A stretch of DNA of 64,000 nucleotides, taken from contig CP032931.1 of assembly GCA_003666485.1 (NCBI GenBank), positions 2,418,001 through 2,482,000 on the forward strand, in the 5' to 3' direction. The number at the start of each line of letters is the position of its first letter. Within the stretch, counting starts at the first letter, position 1. The stretch is from Levilactobacillus brevis. Its GTDB lineage: Bacteria > Bacillota > Bacilli > Lactobacillales > Lactobacillaceae. The translations under genes were made by a program, and so were the position numbers. Below are positions 36,515-44,254 of the stretch, piece by piece. The notes under the pieces are model-generated. The model was not told the origin of the DNA, searched no databases, and saw nothing but the letters and a program-made list of their open reading frames with translations.

Positions 36515-37594
36515 TCAAATCAAGTGCAACACAGGACAGTAAGGCGTAAGCATAACCGGATGCATGTTCTTGAAGACCTGTGTTTTGAAGACCTGGGCGG
36601 CGCTAGCATAGCCCAGGGATTTACGTAAGCGATGGTTAAGTGCGTTTTGAATGGCTTGGATCGTTGGTAGATCAAAGTTCTTGAGAGAGATGCCCTTCGG
36701 AATGTACTCACGGATGAGACCGTTGAGATTCTCATTAGACCCTCGTTCAGAGGGCGTATAAGGATGAGCGAAGTAAACTTTGGTTCCTTGGACCTGATCT
36801 AGCTCGGCAAATTCACTGCCATTGTCAAATGTGATTGACTGGAAGTTCTTAGGACCATAGGCCGTAATGACCCCTTGAAGTGCCTGGCGGCAAGTGTCAG
36901 CGTGGTAGTCAGGAATCTTAACGATGATTTCAAAACGACTGACACGCTCGGTTAATGTCATCAGTGCGGGCTCGCTAGCAACCCGCTTGCCCTTAACTAG
37001 GTCTCCTTCCCAGTCACCCACCAAGATGCGTTGGTCGACGATAGCTGGTCGCTCATCGATTGAGCTACCCAATATCTTCTTATTCTTTCGGGAGCGAGTT
37101 CGACGAGTGCTCTTTACTCGGCGACGAAGCTTGACTGGTAAATCAGCGTTACAGAGGTCGAGATAACCTAAATCAATGTACCGATAAACCGTGGGGGTCG
37201 ATGGACACGGCTTGTCCGGATAAAGTTGATGGAATCGGTGGACGAAGCTATCGACACTATCGACTCTAATCTTGGTTTTGAGTGCTTGGACTAACAGCTT
37301 GAAGAAGAGCCAGCAACGCTTTAGTAAACCCTTAGAATGGCATTTAAGGCGGTCTTTTTCATAGACAGCCTGTCCTGCTTCAGCAAAATATTGATAGTAT
37401 GGCAGATAGTCGGAGTTAAGCTGGCGAACCGTGCCACGCTTGATTTCGCGTGAGATAGTACTGGGATTTCGATGAAGATTACGAGCAATTTGGCGAACAG
37501 ATTGGTGGTCCTTCAAGAACGCTTCAATTTGGCCACGCTCTTCGGCAGAGAGTTGTTGGTAAGTAATGGTAGTGGTATGATTTGACTGGGTCAT
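36515..37594 (-). CDS. IS30-family transposase
   Basis: About 359 residues from MTQSNHTTTITYQQLSAEER. N-terminal helix-turn-helix (SVRQIARNLHRNPSTISREI) and DDE domain (ILVGDWEGDLVKGKR, ITFDNGSEFAELD, RGSNENLNGLIREYIPKGIS). AGAGGT precedes the chosen ATG. The stop codon TGA lies a few bases outside the likely IS end, so the target DNA seems to supply it. Confidence 0.94.
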   Translation of the reverse strand: MTQSNHTTTITYQQLSAEERGQIEAFLKDHQSVRQIARNLHRNPSTISREIKRGTVRQLNSDYLPYYQYFAEAGQAVYEKDRLKCHSKGLLKRCWLFFKLLVQALKTKIRVDSVDSFVHRFHQLYPDKPCPSTPTVYRYIDLGYLDLCNADLPVKLRRRVKSTRRTRSRKNKKILGSSIDERPAIVDQRILVGDWEGDLVKGKRVASEPALMTLTERVSRFEIIVKIPDYHADTCRQALQGVITAYGPKNFQSITFDNGSEFAELDQVQGTKVYFAHPYTPSERGSNENLNGLIREYIPKGISLKNFDLPTIQAIQNALNHRLRKSLGYASAAQVFKTQVFKNMHPVMLTPYCPVLHLI

Positions 37595-37695
37595 GGAGAT
37601 ACCTCTTTCTTTTTGGTTTGGTCGCTTAAAAGTATAGGTCTCCATGGCCTATTTGTTTACCCTTAATGTCTTAAGGGGTGTTGCACTTCAATTTT
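36522..37695 (-). mobile_element. IS30-family insertion sequence
   Basis: The ends share AAGTGCAACAC as inverted repeats. AAATC is found on both sides (36517-36521 and 37696-37700), and removing the element plus one copy restores one open frame across the junction. A 5-bp duplication is longer than usual for IS30, so the exact ends could be off by a few bases. Confidence 0.85.
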
Positions 37696-37909
37696 AAATC
37701 GGGCAAAAATATATTAAACAACTTTCAGAATCAGATCAAAAAATTGCTAACAAAATCAAAGCAGATATTCAAAACGGTTCGGTGTATCCCAGTAGATGGG
37801 AAAAATTTAGAAGTTTCTTTGAGAATAATCCTCAAATTACTGGATTGATTGGAAAACTAATCGTGTCAGCCACCACTATTGGAACTTCTTTCATCAACTA
37901 ATCTCCTTT

Positions 37910-37937
37910 GCATCGCAACCTATGCGATGCTTTTTTT
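37910..37937 (+). terminator. terminator of the interrupted plus-strand gene
   Basis: GCATCGCA / TGCGATGC with a seven-T tail, 9 nt after the stop codon. Confidence 0.88.
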
Positions 37938-37942
37938 ATTTC

Positions 37943-37966
37943 AAAAACCCCAGCATTACTGCTAGG
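37943..37966 (-). terminator. terminator after the late activator gene
   Basis: Minus-strand hairpin CCCTAGCA-GTAA-TGCTGGGG followed by TTTTT. It separates early/middle transcription from the late operon. Confidence 0.75.
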
Positions 37967-37989
37967 GTCAGTCCGAAGGAGATGTAATA

Positions 37990-38196
37990 ATGGGTACTAA
38001 CATTGCGGGTGAGGATTTGCACCTCACATACCCTTCTTGGGTTTCCACTGGAACATACCCGCCTCGGGGCCGGACGCGTCTACCTATTTCACCACCGCAA
38101 TACATGCAATTCAAGTTTATCTCACAATATCATAGTAACTCTTTAAAACAGGACTTTGGGAACGACTATTCGGCGCTACTTGGACAGGTCATTTAA
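37990..38196 (+). CDS. small plus-strand open frame, doubtful
   Basis: 68 residues, MGTNIAGEDLHLTYPSWVST, with a good AAGGAGAT site 6 nt upstream. Its end overlaps the end of the late activator gene on the other strand. The DNA is rich in short self-complementary segments (GTGAGGATTTGCACCTCAC, ACCCTTCTTGGGT), so it could equally be a structured RNA read from either strand. No family recognised. Confidence 0.35.
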   Translation: MGTNIAGEDLHLTYPSWVSTGTYPPRGRTRLPISPPQYMQFKFISQYHSNSLKQDFGNDYSALLGQVI

Positions 38197-38670
38197 TCCG
38201 TCAATGCCAAAAATCATCACTGATAACTCGTCAATCGCTCGGCGCTCGTCCCGTCGAATGGTTTTCTCGTCGCAGCTAAACCTCTCAGCCAGCTTAACTC
38301 GCGTAATCCCAGGGCCGTTGATATACAGTTCCCGAATGACTAGATAGCGGCGGCGTTGCTCCGGCGTCCCTTCCAGACAAAGATTCTTGTACCGCTCCAG
38401 AATCTGATTGACAAACACCAGCATCTCTTTGGAGCGCGCCCGGTAACCCAGCAAGGAAATAAGGGACAATTCATACTGAGATAGTGGCGTGTCATCATCA
38501 ATCTTTGGTAAGGCCACATCTAAGTGATTTTCCAAAAAGCGATAGTTTTTCAGAAGTTCCTTAGTGTTTCGCAACTCTTTCTCAGATTCCGACTTGGAAA
38601 AGCTCTTACTACGCGTGATCAACCCATCCACAATTTTGCCAATAGTGCTGTCAGACAGCTCAATCGCCAT
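38176..38670 (-). CDS. late transcription activator, ArpU/RinA family
   Basis: 164 residues. C-terminal sigma-like helix-turn-helix (GPGITRVKLAERFSCDEKTI) preceded by YRARSKEMLVFVNQILERYK. The family switches on phage late (packaging) genes. It is the last gene of the early/middle cluster, in the expected place just before terS. Confidence 0.87.
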   Translation of the reverse strand: MAIELSDSTIGKIVDGLITRSKSFSKSESEKELRNTKELLKNYRFLENHLDVALPKIDDDTPLSQYELSLISLLGYRARSKEMLVFVNQILERYKNLCLEGTPEQRRRYLVIRELYINGPGITRVKLAERFSCDEKTIRRDERRAIDELSVMIFGIDGLNDLSK

Positions 38671-38857
38671 TCACAAGCACCTCCCGCACAACCGCGTTGC
38701 GTTCTGGGACTGATAGCCGGTGATACGCCACTCGGACAGTGTGGGGCCAGCGTTGGAAGTGATTACTCATCCACATCATGGTTCGAATGATATCGCTGCA
38801 CTGGTCTTCAAAGACTTTGATCAGGTAGCGACGGAATGTTTTTTGGTCAGTTGTCAC
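38660..38857 (-). CDS. small phage protein of unknown function
   Basis: About 65 residues, MTTDQKTFRRYLIKVFEDQC, basic with aromatic residues. GTG start with GGGGGT 7 nt upstream. An ATG two codons earlier sits on the binding site. No family recognised. It overlaps the activator start. Confidence 0.65.
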   Translation of the reverse strand: MTTDQKTFRRYLIKVFEDQCSDIIRTMMWMSNHFQRWPHTVRVAYHRLSVPERNAVVREVLVNGD

Positions 38858-39065
38858 GTCCATACCCCCTTCGCATTAGTCCTTCGATTTTTTCCATAGC
38901 ATCATGTAGTTCTAGGTCTGCCCCAATTATCGCATCATTGAAGTCATCAATGAGCTGCATTTCTTCTTCTGTTGAAGACTTATTGTAGCCAATTCCTTTA
39001 TTGGCCAGTAACTCTTTAGCCTTGCCAATCGCTTCTCTGAATTGAAGAAGACGTAATTCATTCAT
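38847..39065 (-). CDS. small helical phage protein
   Basis: 72 residues from MNELRLLQFREAIGKAKELL, acidic and likely all-helical. AAGGAGG precedes the chosen Met. Function unknown. Overlaps both neighbours by a few bases. Confidence 0.65.
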   Translation of the reverse strand: MNELRLLQFREAIGKAKELLANKGIGYNKSSTEEEMQLIDDFNDAIIGADLELHDAMEKIEGLMRRGYGRDN

Positions 39066-39363
39066 GCAGGTCCGCCTCCTTAACAAACACGCCGTCAACT
39101 AGCTTACCTTTGCGCCCACTGATTTCTATATAAGCTCGCCCTAAGCAATCTTGAATAGATAGTCCTCGTTGCTGGCAGTAGATGGTCAGGACCACCAGGA
39201 TGTCACCTACGCTATCCATTTCAGCATTAAGTTGACGCTTGTTGTACGCAGCCGATAGCTCACCAACCTCTTCAACCAGCTTTAGCAATTGCTTGCCTGA
39301 ATCTTGGAGGTCCAGCTCGCGAGCAACCGACCACTCTTCAATTTTTGGAATTAAATCATCCAT
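39058..39363 (-). CDS. MazG-like nucleotide pyrophosphohydrolase
   Basis: 101 residues from MDDLIPKIEEWSVARELDLQ. It has the MazG-type helix pair with metal-binding acids in KLVEEVGELSAAYNK and EMDSVGDILVVLTIYCQQRG. The family hydrolyses (d)NTPs and sometimes ppGpp. In phages it is thought to adjust nucleotide pools or starvation signals. TAGGAGG precedes the ATG. Confidence 0.82.
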   Translation of the reverse strand: MDDLIPKIEEWSVARELDLQDSGKQLLKLVEEVGELSAAYNKRQLNAEMDSVGDILVVLTIYCQQRGLSIQDCLGRAYIEISGRKGKLVDGVFVKEADLHE

Positions 39364-39376
39364 TCTCCAATGCCTC

Positions 39377-39601
39377 CTAAATATGGTTCCGTTTAATAAA
39401 CGGAGTGCTTGCATAACTCAGAATCACTTGCACAACTTGACTAGGGACGTTTCGCACATCAAAGCAATTGAACGCTTGTGTGTCGACGCTTCCGTACGCG
39501 GTTGGGCTGCTACCGTACTTTTCAAAAAGCAAACCATTTTCGGACGGCATCACCTCATAGCCAAGCTTCTTCATGGCTATGATAAATTCTGTTGTTGTCA
39601 T
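39377..39601 (-). CDS. small phage protein of unknown function
   Basis: 74 residues, MTTTEFIIAMKKLGYEVMPS. The mixed alpha/beta look and the ...ENGLLFEKYGSSPTAYGSVD segment recall small phage proteins found beside early replication genes, without a known role. Confidence 0.65.
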   Translation of the reverse strand: MTTTEFIIAMKKLGYEVMPSENGLLFEKYGSSPTAYGSVDTQAFNCFDVRNVPSQVVQVILSYASTPFIKRNHI

Positions 39602-39801
39602 GACTCTTCACCCACCAATCTGCGTCCACACATGGGACAGTAGCTGATAACCCGCGTATTATCCCAATCACCCTCATAATGTTCAACGAGAATTACTGGA
39701 TAACCGGGATCACTGGTATCAACAAGTGCCTGAAAATCGCTGTTAGCTGTGTCATTCAGGTCCGCCTTACCGTGGCAGTACGGACAGAGTTGTTTGCTCA
39801 T
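39598..39801 (-). CDS. small zinc-ribbon protein
   Basis: 67 residues with CPYCHGKADL at the start and CPMCGRRL at the end, two CxxC knuckles that can bind one zinc. Its shape is like restriction-alleviation (Lar-type) and other phage zinc-ribbon proteins. Function not established. GGGAGG precedes the ATG. It overlaps the Tad2-like gene by 35 nt. Confidence 0.7.
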   Translation of the reverse strand: MSKQLCPYCHGKADLNDTANSDFQALVDTSDPGYPVILVEHYEGDWDNTRVISYCPMCGRRLVGEES

Positions 39802-40024
39802 CTATAACTCCCTCCCAATCTTGTGCCAAGATATCTCCTGACTCTAAGAGCAATCCTTCATCCTGATGCTCGTCTAAAACCGCTTCGCCATCAGGATCTT
39901 GCAGTTCTTCTAAAGTAATGTTGATAATCACACCGTCTATATTCGCAAGGCAGAAGTTCTTCCAGCAGTTTCGCTTAACGGCAAGTCCTTGTCTGAGTGC
40001 CTTAAGTGCATCTTCAAATTTCAT
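39767..40024 (-). CDS. DUF2829 / Tad2-like Thoeris anti-defence protein
   Basis: 85 residues with the DUF2829 frame: MKFEDALKALRQGLAVKRNC (short N-terminal helix plus K-R-x-x-W) and a C-terminal SGDILAQDWEGV. Members of this family (Tad2) bind the cyclic-ADP-ribose-type signal of Thoeris defence and so block it. Family membership is read from these end motifs. The middle differs, with an acidic insert. GGAGG precedes the ATG. Confidence 0.75.
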   Translation of the reverse strand: MKFEDALKALRQGLAVKRNCWKNFCLANIDGVIINITLEELQDPDGEAVLDEHQDEGLLLESGDILAQDWEGVIDEQTTLSVLPR

Positions 40025-40230
40025 TTGTCTACCTCCGTCAGCATTCTTAGATATCCGGTTAGAGCTGCTAACCCATTCTTGGTGAATTTCATTGACAGTT
40101 CTTGGTCCTTTTTCCGAGTAAACTGCTTAATCGCCGTGATTGTGTATGTCCCATCGTGATTGTCAGTAATAGCTAGCGAACTCTCAATCACTTTTGGCTC
40201 TGTTAACGCTACTTGCTGATATTGAAACAT
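40021..40230 (-). CDS. small phage protein of unknown function
   Basis: 69 residues from MFQYQQVALTEPKVIESSLA, predicted beta-rich (NHDGTYTITAIKQFTRKKDQ). AAGGAGG precedes this Met. An upstream in-frame Met lacks a site. Confidence 0.65.
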   Translation of the reverse strand: MFQYQQVALTEPKVIESSLAITDNHDGTYTITAIKQFTRKKDQELSMKFTKNGLAALTGYLRMLTEVDK

Positions 40231-40679
40231 TACTCTGCCTCCTTGACTTGGTAACCATCTAGCCATGCACGGGCAAATAATTCTACGTTACCAGCCATAA
40301 TCCAATTAATTACTTCAGACCCCTGTGAACGCATAGTTTCAAGCTGATAGGCTTGACCTAAAATTTGTTCAAGTCCAGTATATCTTTGCTTCCACACTCG
40401 AATTGCATCAGTGACATACTTTGGAATCACCGGTAATTCAGCATAACTCTTCTTAAAAACGTCATCAGCAATCGGCCAGTGCTCACCATTGACACCAGAA
40501 ACTAGCCAATCTCCCTTTATAACCTGCATTTCACCCTCTAACGTCCAAATTGTCGTCTGGTCAAGCCAAGGCTTTTCATTGTCTCTTCTGTGGCCTAATT
40601 CATAGCGGTGAACCATCTCCTCACTGTCATCGAACCGTTCAGCCTTAATGGTCGCCGTTTTACGATACGTCTTGATCAT
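40230..40679 (-). CDS. phage protein with DUF1642-like C-terminus
   Basis: 149 residues from MIKTYRKTATIKAERFDDSE. The N-terminal part has the GDWLVSGVNGEHWPIADDVF signature of small phage proteins of the PGDYG type. The C-terminus (SEVINWIMAGNVELFARAWL) matches the DUF1642 pattern seen in lactic acid bacteria phages. Role unknown. Confidence 0.72.
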   Translation of the reverse strand: MIKTYRKTATIKAERFDDSEEMVHRYELGHRRDNEKPWLDQTTIWTLEGEMQVIKGDWLVSGVNGEHWPIADDVFKKSYAELPVIPKYVTDAIRVWKQRYTGLEQILGQAYQLETMRSQGSEVINWIMAGNVELFARAWLDGYQVKEAE

Positions 40680-40685
40680 CCTCAA

Positions 40686-40862
40686 TCACCCCCGTTTGCC
40701 CTTCTTCACCTTAACCACTTTGTCGTTAGGAATCACGGTTCCAAAGCCATTGTTAAACGTCACCATAACGGCACCCTCACCAACTTGAATGACTTCTCCG
40801 CCCATGGTTTCACCATTACGATCATGCCAGTAAACTACATCCCCAATTTTGATATTTTTCAT
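40686..40862 (-). CDS. small SH3/KOW-like phage protein
   Basis: 58 residues, MKNIKIGDVVYWHDRNGETM, ending in the basic KVVKVKKGKRG. The pattern GDVVYW...GEVIQVGEGAVMV suggests a small beta barrel. AGGAGGAATTG precedes the ATG. Function unknown. Confidence 0.65.
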   Translation of the reverse strand: MKNIKIGDVVYWHDRNGETMGGEVIQVGEGAVMVTFNNGFGTVIPNDKVVKVKKGKRG

Positions 40863-41092
40863 TACAATTCCTCCAATAAGTTTTTGTCCGACTTCAGCTC
40901 ATAAACAGCCCTAGTTTCTTCTGTCGCAACGCCCGCTCGAACTGCCTTTGCTAGCCGCGTGTCACTAGTCAATTCATAGGCTGATAACCGAGAAAGCGCC
41001 TCTTCCACAGTTGCAGCTTCGACCGTTACTGTCCGAGTGTATGGATACAACTCAGGGCGGCGAAATTCATTGACAATTAAATATTTATGCAT
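40862..41092 (-). CDS. small phage protein of unknown function
   Basis: 76 residues, MHKYLIVNEFRRPELYPYTR, with a TVTVEAATVEEALSRLSAYE ferredoxin-like beta-alpha pattern. AGGAGGG precedes the ATG. Confidence 0.65.
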   Translation of the reverse strand: MHKYLIVNEFRRPELYPYTRTVTVEAATVEEALSRLSAYELTSDTRLAKAVRAGVATEETRAVYELKSDKNLLEEL

Positions 41093-41101
41093 AGTACCCT
41101 C

Positions 41102-41293
41102 CTACTGGTTATCTACCATTGCATCCATAAACTGACTATCCCGGAATCTCCGCCGGCTCCGGTACGCTCTGATATGGTCACTAATCCACTGCGTCGCATC
41201 GCTTTTGGACAAGTCGCTTGGCTCAACAATGTAAAGTTCCATTGCAATCGCCCGAACAAATTTTTTCTGTTTTTCAGTTGCGCTGTCGTCCAT
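41102..41293 (-). CDS. small phage protein of unknown function
   Basis: 63 residues from MDDSATEKQKKFVRAIAMEL. The TEKQKKFVRAIAMELYI start resembles a motif common in phage proteins involved in DNA metabolism, but no specific function is assigned. GAGGAGGG precedes the ATG. Confidence 0.65.
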   Translation of the reverse strand: MDDSATEKQKKFVRAIAMELYIVEPSDLSKSDATQWISDHIRAYRSRRRFRDSQFMDAMVDNQ

Positions 41294-41513
41294 CTTTACC
41301 CTCCTCATGCTGAATCAATCGATCCAGGTAAGTTCGAGCTTTGTAAAGGTCTTCCAACCCATTCTTACCCTGGTATCTGACAATGTACTTAATGATGTTG
41401 CCAACCATGAATCCGACAAATTGTACGTTGGTGAGTACGCCGGTCTCGAAATGGTCAAACAGGTCTTGCCCGCGATTCTGGTAGTAATTCGGTCGAATAC
41501 TTTTATTGGTCAT
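41274..41513 (-). CDS. DUF3310 protein
   Basis: 79 residues. RPNYYQNRGQDLFDHFETGV and KYIVRYQGKNGLEDLYKART are the DUF3310 signature, sometimes annotated as nucleotide kinase in T7-like phages. Enzyme function is not shown. Confidence 0.82.
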   Translation of the reverse strand: MTNKSIRPNYYQNRGQDLFDHFETGVLTNVQFVGFMVGNIIKYIVRYQGKNGLEDLYKARTYLDRLIQHEEGKDGRQRN

Positions 41514-41895
41514 TCAACTTCCGCCTCATTTCCTTTATCCACAGTAGGTTTCGGTGCATCCGCAAGGCCGCCTCGTAATTCGTATACGTACTTAGTGCTG
41601 CTAAAGTAATTAAGTCATCATCCGTATATTCAAATTCGGTGATCACCGGTTTACGGGCACCCGCCCAACCAGCGCTTCGATGTAGCCGTAAAGCTACTGC
41701 ATCCCTTGTGAATCCACGGCGGTATAGCCACTCAGCTTCTTTGCGCTCGGCGTCCGCTTCTGGCTCGCGGTTGGCTAGTACCTGTATCTCCGTCAGTAAA
41801 GCATCCGGCCAATTGTCAGTATGCCCGTATTTAGACTCCGCGCCCTGAATACAAGTTAGTAATTCTTGATTAAGCGCCACCTGAATCGCCCCCAA
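41503..41895 (-). CDS. phage protein of unknown function
   Basis: 130 residues, TTG start, MGAIQVALNQELLTCIQGAE, with AAAGGA upstream. The DADERKEAEWLYRRGFTRDA-like middle suggests a helical DNA-associated protein (a small helix-turn-helix could lie at TRDAVALRLHRSAGWAGAR). Not recognised. Confidence 0.65.
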   Translation of the reverse strand: MGAIQVALNQELLTCIQGAESKYGHTDNWPDALLTEIQVLANREPEADAERKEAEWLYRRGFTRDAVALRLHRSAGWAGARKPVITEFEYTDDDLITLAALSTYTNYEAALRMHRNLLWIKEMRRKLNDQ

Positions 41896-42028
41896 TCAGA
41901 GTCCTTTTTAATGCCTCATTTCTAGCCTGAGGTGCTTGATTACATGTCGGACAGGGTTCAAACGTCATAACCCCTGGCATGATTTCAATTTGAATGGCTT
42001 TGCTGCCATGACACGTTTCACATTCCAT
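41870..42028 (-). CDS. small CxxC zinc-finger protein
   Basis: 52 residues, MECETCHGSKAIQIEIMPGV, with CETCHGS and CPTCNQA forming a DnaJ-like CxxCxG pair. The binding site is weak (GTGGGTGA). It overlaps the next gene's start in another frame. Confidence 0.6.
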   Translation of the reverse strand: MECETCHGSKAIQIEIMPGVMTFEPCPTCNQAPQARNEALKRTLIGGDSGGA

Positions 42029-42062
42029 ATTTTCACCCACTTTACTTGTGACTCAGTAATTT

Positions 42063-42833
42063 TCAGACGTTTCTAACCCCATTCATCCCCTCGAACAGCA
42101 ATTGGTGATCTGCATCGCTAGGAAAGACTCGGTCAATAAACTTTCCCTCATACATCTGTTTTAGCTGCTGCTTGGTGTTATTGGTCGTCATGATTGTAAC
42201 TCCCCGGGAACAATTGTTCTCAAAGTCCACGCGAGCATTAGACACCTGGTACATGAGGTCTTGTAAATCCTTGTGTACCGGTTTAATGCTGCCCGTCATG
42301 CCGCCCTCAGTCCCGAAGTCATCTAGTACTAACACGTCGACCTCCGTCATGGAACGTACAATATCGCGGAGCTTTCTAACAATGCTCGGATCATCATACT
42401 TATCTCCCACTAGCCGAAGTAACTCAGCCGTCGAAACAAACATTCCGCTACGGCCGTGATCCATCAGATAATCCATCATTGCCAAAGCTAACGAGGTTTT
42501 ACCGACCCCACGGTCACCCATCATCGCGATATTGAAGTTTTTCTCTTCCAACTGCTTGGCAAGTATAAAGGCGTGTTTCCCGAGTGCTTTAGCCTTGGCT
42601 GGATCCGCTTGCTTAGTAATATCCCAGTTACTAAATGCAAATCTTAGGGGGATGTTCCCCGACCAGACTGAATCACTATAATAACGATGCATCTTTTGCC
42701 TAGCCAGCTTTTTATTAGCCGTCTCAATAAACTTCCGGTCAATCTCTTCCTTAGTCGGCAGGTTGTCCATATCAACGTTCTTAGCCTTGGCCAAACGACG
42801 GATATATGCCGCATCAAAATTCACAGGTTGCAC
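42063..42833 (-). CDS. DnaC/DnaI-like replicative helicase loader
   Basis: 256 residues. Walker A GDRGVGKTSLAL, Walker B VDVLVLDDFG and sensor GVTIMTTNN mark an AAA+ loader that places the host DnaB-type helicase on phage origin DNA. It follows the replication initiator directly. Confidence 0.9.
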   Translation of the reverse strand: MQPVNFDAAYIRRLAKAKNVDMDNLPTKEEIDRKFIETANKKLARQKMHRYYSDSVWSGNIPLRFAFSNWDITKQADPAKAKALGKHAFILAKQLEEKNFNIAMMGDRGVGKTSLALAMMDYLMDHGRSGMFVSTAELLRLVGDKYDDPSIVRKLRDIVRSMTEVDVLVLDDFGTEGGMTGSIKPVHKDLQDLMYQVSNARVDFENNCSRGVTIMTTNNTKQQLKQMYEGKFIDRVFPSDADHQLLFEGMNGVRNV

Positions 42834-43562
42834 CTAATCACCTACCCAGTAGTCTCGTCCTTCTTGTGCCTGTGCTGCTGGAGCACTGTTCAAATACCCC
42901 TCAAACTTGCTGGCTCGGAAGAGTGTCGATGGTTGCAAGTACTTAGCCATCTTTACATCGGACAGCCAGAGCTTACATTGGTTATCAATCACTTGTCGCA
43001 TGTCATCAGCTGAAAAGCCGTCCTTATGGCGAGACAGTACCAGGCCCTTGTTCGTATCAATGTGTTTAAAGTGCTTGCCTGTTTTTTCATTGAGATAATC
43101 AATCACAGACTGCCAGGGGAAAGATGGTTCGGCTTCAGCCGGACTATGGTTCTTACTACCCTTACCTAACCTATCCTTACCTAACCTAACCTGTGGTGAC
43201 GACCCGTCCACGGGCCGTCCACGTAACGTATACGCGCCGTTTTTATCTTCATCAAGGCGTTGCTTCTCATTACCATAAATCGTTACGTTATAGGTATCAC
43301 GCCGAATGTAGTTGTGAACTTTCCAATCTTTGATTACAACAACACCTGATTCAAACGAGAAGATAAATTGCTTAGCAAGCAACAGCTTTAGATCATCCTC
43401 ACTTGCTCCAATCATTCGACGAATGGTCTTTGCATTCGATACAAAGCCGTCATCATCGGCGTGCATATTCAAGTGGAAATACAATGCCTGTGAAGACAGC
43501 GGCATGTCCAAAAAGATATCTGTATCAGTAATCTTCTTACTAAACATTCGACGCTGTGCCAT
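42834..43562 (-). CDS. phage replication initiator with phg_2220-type C-terminal domain
   Basis: 242 residues from MAQRRMFSKKITDTDIFLDM. N-terminal winged-helix region typical of DnaD-like phage initiators. The C-terminal WQSVIDYLNEKTGKHFKHID and YLQPSTLFRASKFEGYLN segments match the conserved phage C-terminal domain (phg_2220). The middle of the gene encodes RLGKDRLGKGS through a 16-bp DNA repeat that may be the origin. GGAGGTGA precedes the chosen Met. Confidence 0.88.
   Translation of the reverse strand: MAQRRMFSKKITDTDIFLDMPLSSQALYFHLNMHADDDGFVSNAKTIRRMIGASEDDLKLLLAKQFIFSFESGVVVIKDWKVHNYIRRDTYNVTIYGNEKQRLDEDKNGAYTLRGRPVDGSSPQVRLGKDRLGKGSKNHSPAEAEPSFPWQSVIDYLNEKTGKHFKHIDTNKGLVLSRHKDGFSADDMRQVIDNQCKLWLSDVKMAKYLQPSTLFRASKFEGYLNSAPAAQAQEGRDYWVGD
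43158..43192. repeat. iteron-like direct repeats, candidate phage origin
   Basis: CTTACCTAACCTA occurs twice with a 16-bp period (43161 and 43177) and a further CTAAC follows. It lies inside the initiator gene, where related phages keep their origin. Confidence 0.5.
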
Positions 43563-44244
43563 TCTGATCACCTCCGTAGTTTCCTGGTACGCCAATTCTT
43601 CTAAGTGTCTCTACATCCAACTTCAGTCCTTCTACTGGTACGTGGTACTTACTACTAAATTTACTAGCGCCTATCATATGAAATTCGCCATGATGTTTCC
43701 GACACAATGCCATTACATGTCGCTTGCTGTGATCAACTTGTCTACGGTCCATCCCCATACCTACTGCGTCTAAATGATGAATGTCTGCCGAACGACCACA
43801 AATCATGCATCGACGATGTCGGCAGCACTGATAGAGGAAGTACTCTTCATCTCTGGGAAGTAGTTCATAGCCTTCTTTGAAAGGTACATGCCATTCAAAC
43901 ATGAAGTCGATAACTAGGTCGATTAGTTGTTTAGCATCGCTGACAGACGATTCTGTGGCTTCTGCTAGGCTAATTTGTCTTCCGCCTGTATAAATCTGAA
44001 ATTGGGTATAAAACAACGACTTCAGAAACTCGGCTGGAACCACACAATCAATGGAAATATCATTCAGAAGGGCGAAAAATAATCTTCGTTGCTTACTCCG
44101 TGCCTTACGTGTATCAGCTACCTCAAAGTCCACCCAAAAATGATTATGACTTCCGCTGACGGTTTCTAAATGATCACTATTTAACTCATGGTCTAGGTGT
44201 AAGATTAAATCACGCCCTTTAAGTTCTGCCGGTACTCGTTTCAC
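43540..44244 (-). CDS. HNH nuclease (HNHc_6 phage family)
   Basis: 234 residues. The C-terminal HNH core reads CMICGRSADIHHLDAVGMGM and HVMALCRKHHGEFH. The N-terminal part is typical of the putative HNHc nuclease next to SSB and Erf in lactic acid bacteria phages, with a likely role in recombination. GTG start with GGGGTGA. Confidence 0.85.
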   Translation of the reverse strand: MKRVPAELKGRDLILHLDHELNSDHLETVSGSHNHFWVDFEVADTRKARSKQRRLFFALLNDISIDCVVPAEFLKSLFYTQFQIYTGGRQISLAEATESSVSDAKQLIDLVIDFMFEWHVPFKEGYELLPRDEEYFLYQCCRHRRCMICGRSADIHHLDAVGMGMDRRQVDHSKRHVMALCRKHHGEFHMIGASKFSSKYHVPVEGLKLDVETLRRIGVPGNYGGDQNGTASNV

Positions 44245-44254
44245 CTAATCACCC

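Larger units (their letters stand above)
35832..37901 (+). pseudogene. accessory phage gene interrupted by IS30
   Basis: The left part (35832-36521, GTG start) encodes 230 residues, MSIILIDYENDPQIVLTEML. The right part (37701-37901) continues in frame GQKYIKQLSESDQKIANKIK and ends ITGLIGKLIVSATTIGTSFIN. Joined, they give about 297 residues with a central Asn/Ser-rich SNSNNANLMSGDHQVQKNTN stretch and a C-terminal hydrophobic segment. It lies on the opposite strand to the late genes with its own terminator, as phage morons do. The Asn/Ser-rich stretch plus a membrane tail recalls some abortive-infection proteins. Function is not known. Confidence 0.8.

Noticed and set aside
37990-38060. tRNA-like fold on the minus strand (GCGGGT...ACCCGC with a GAGG-CCTC arm)
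   Set aside because: Total length about 58 nt, the anticodon-type loop is wrong and the T-loop lacks TTC.
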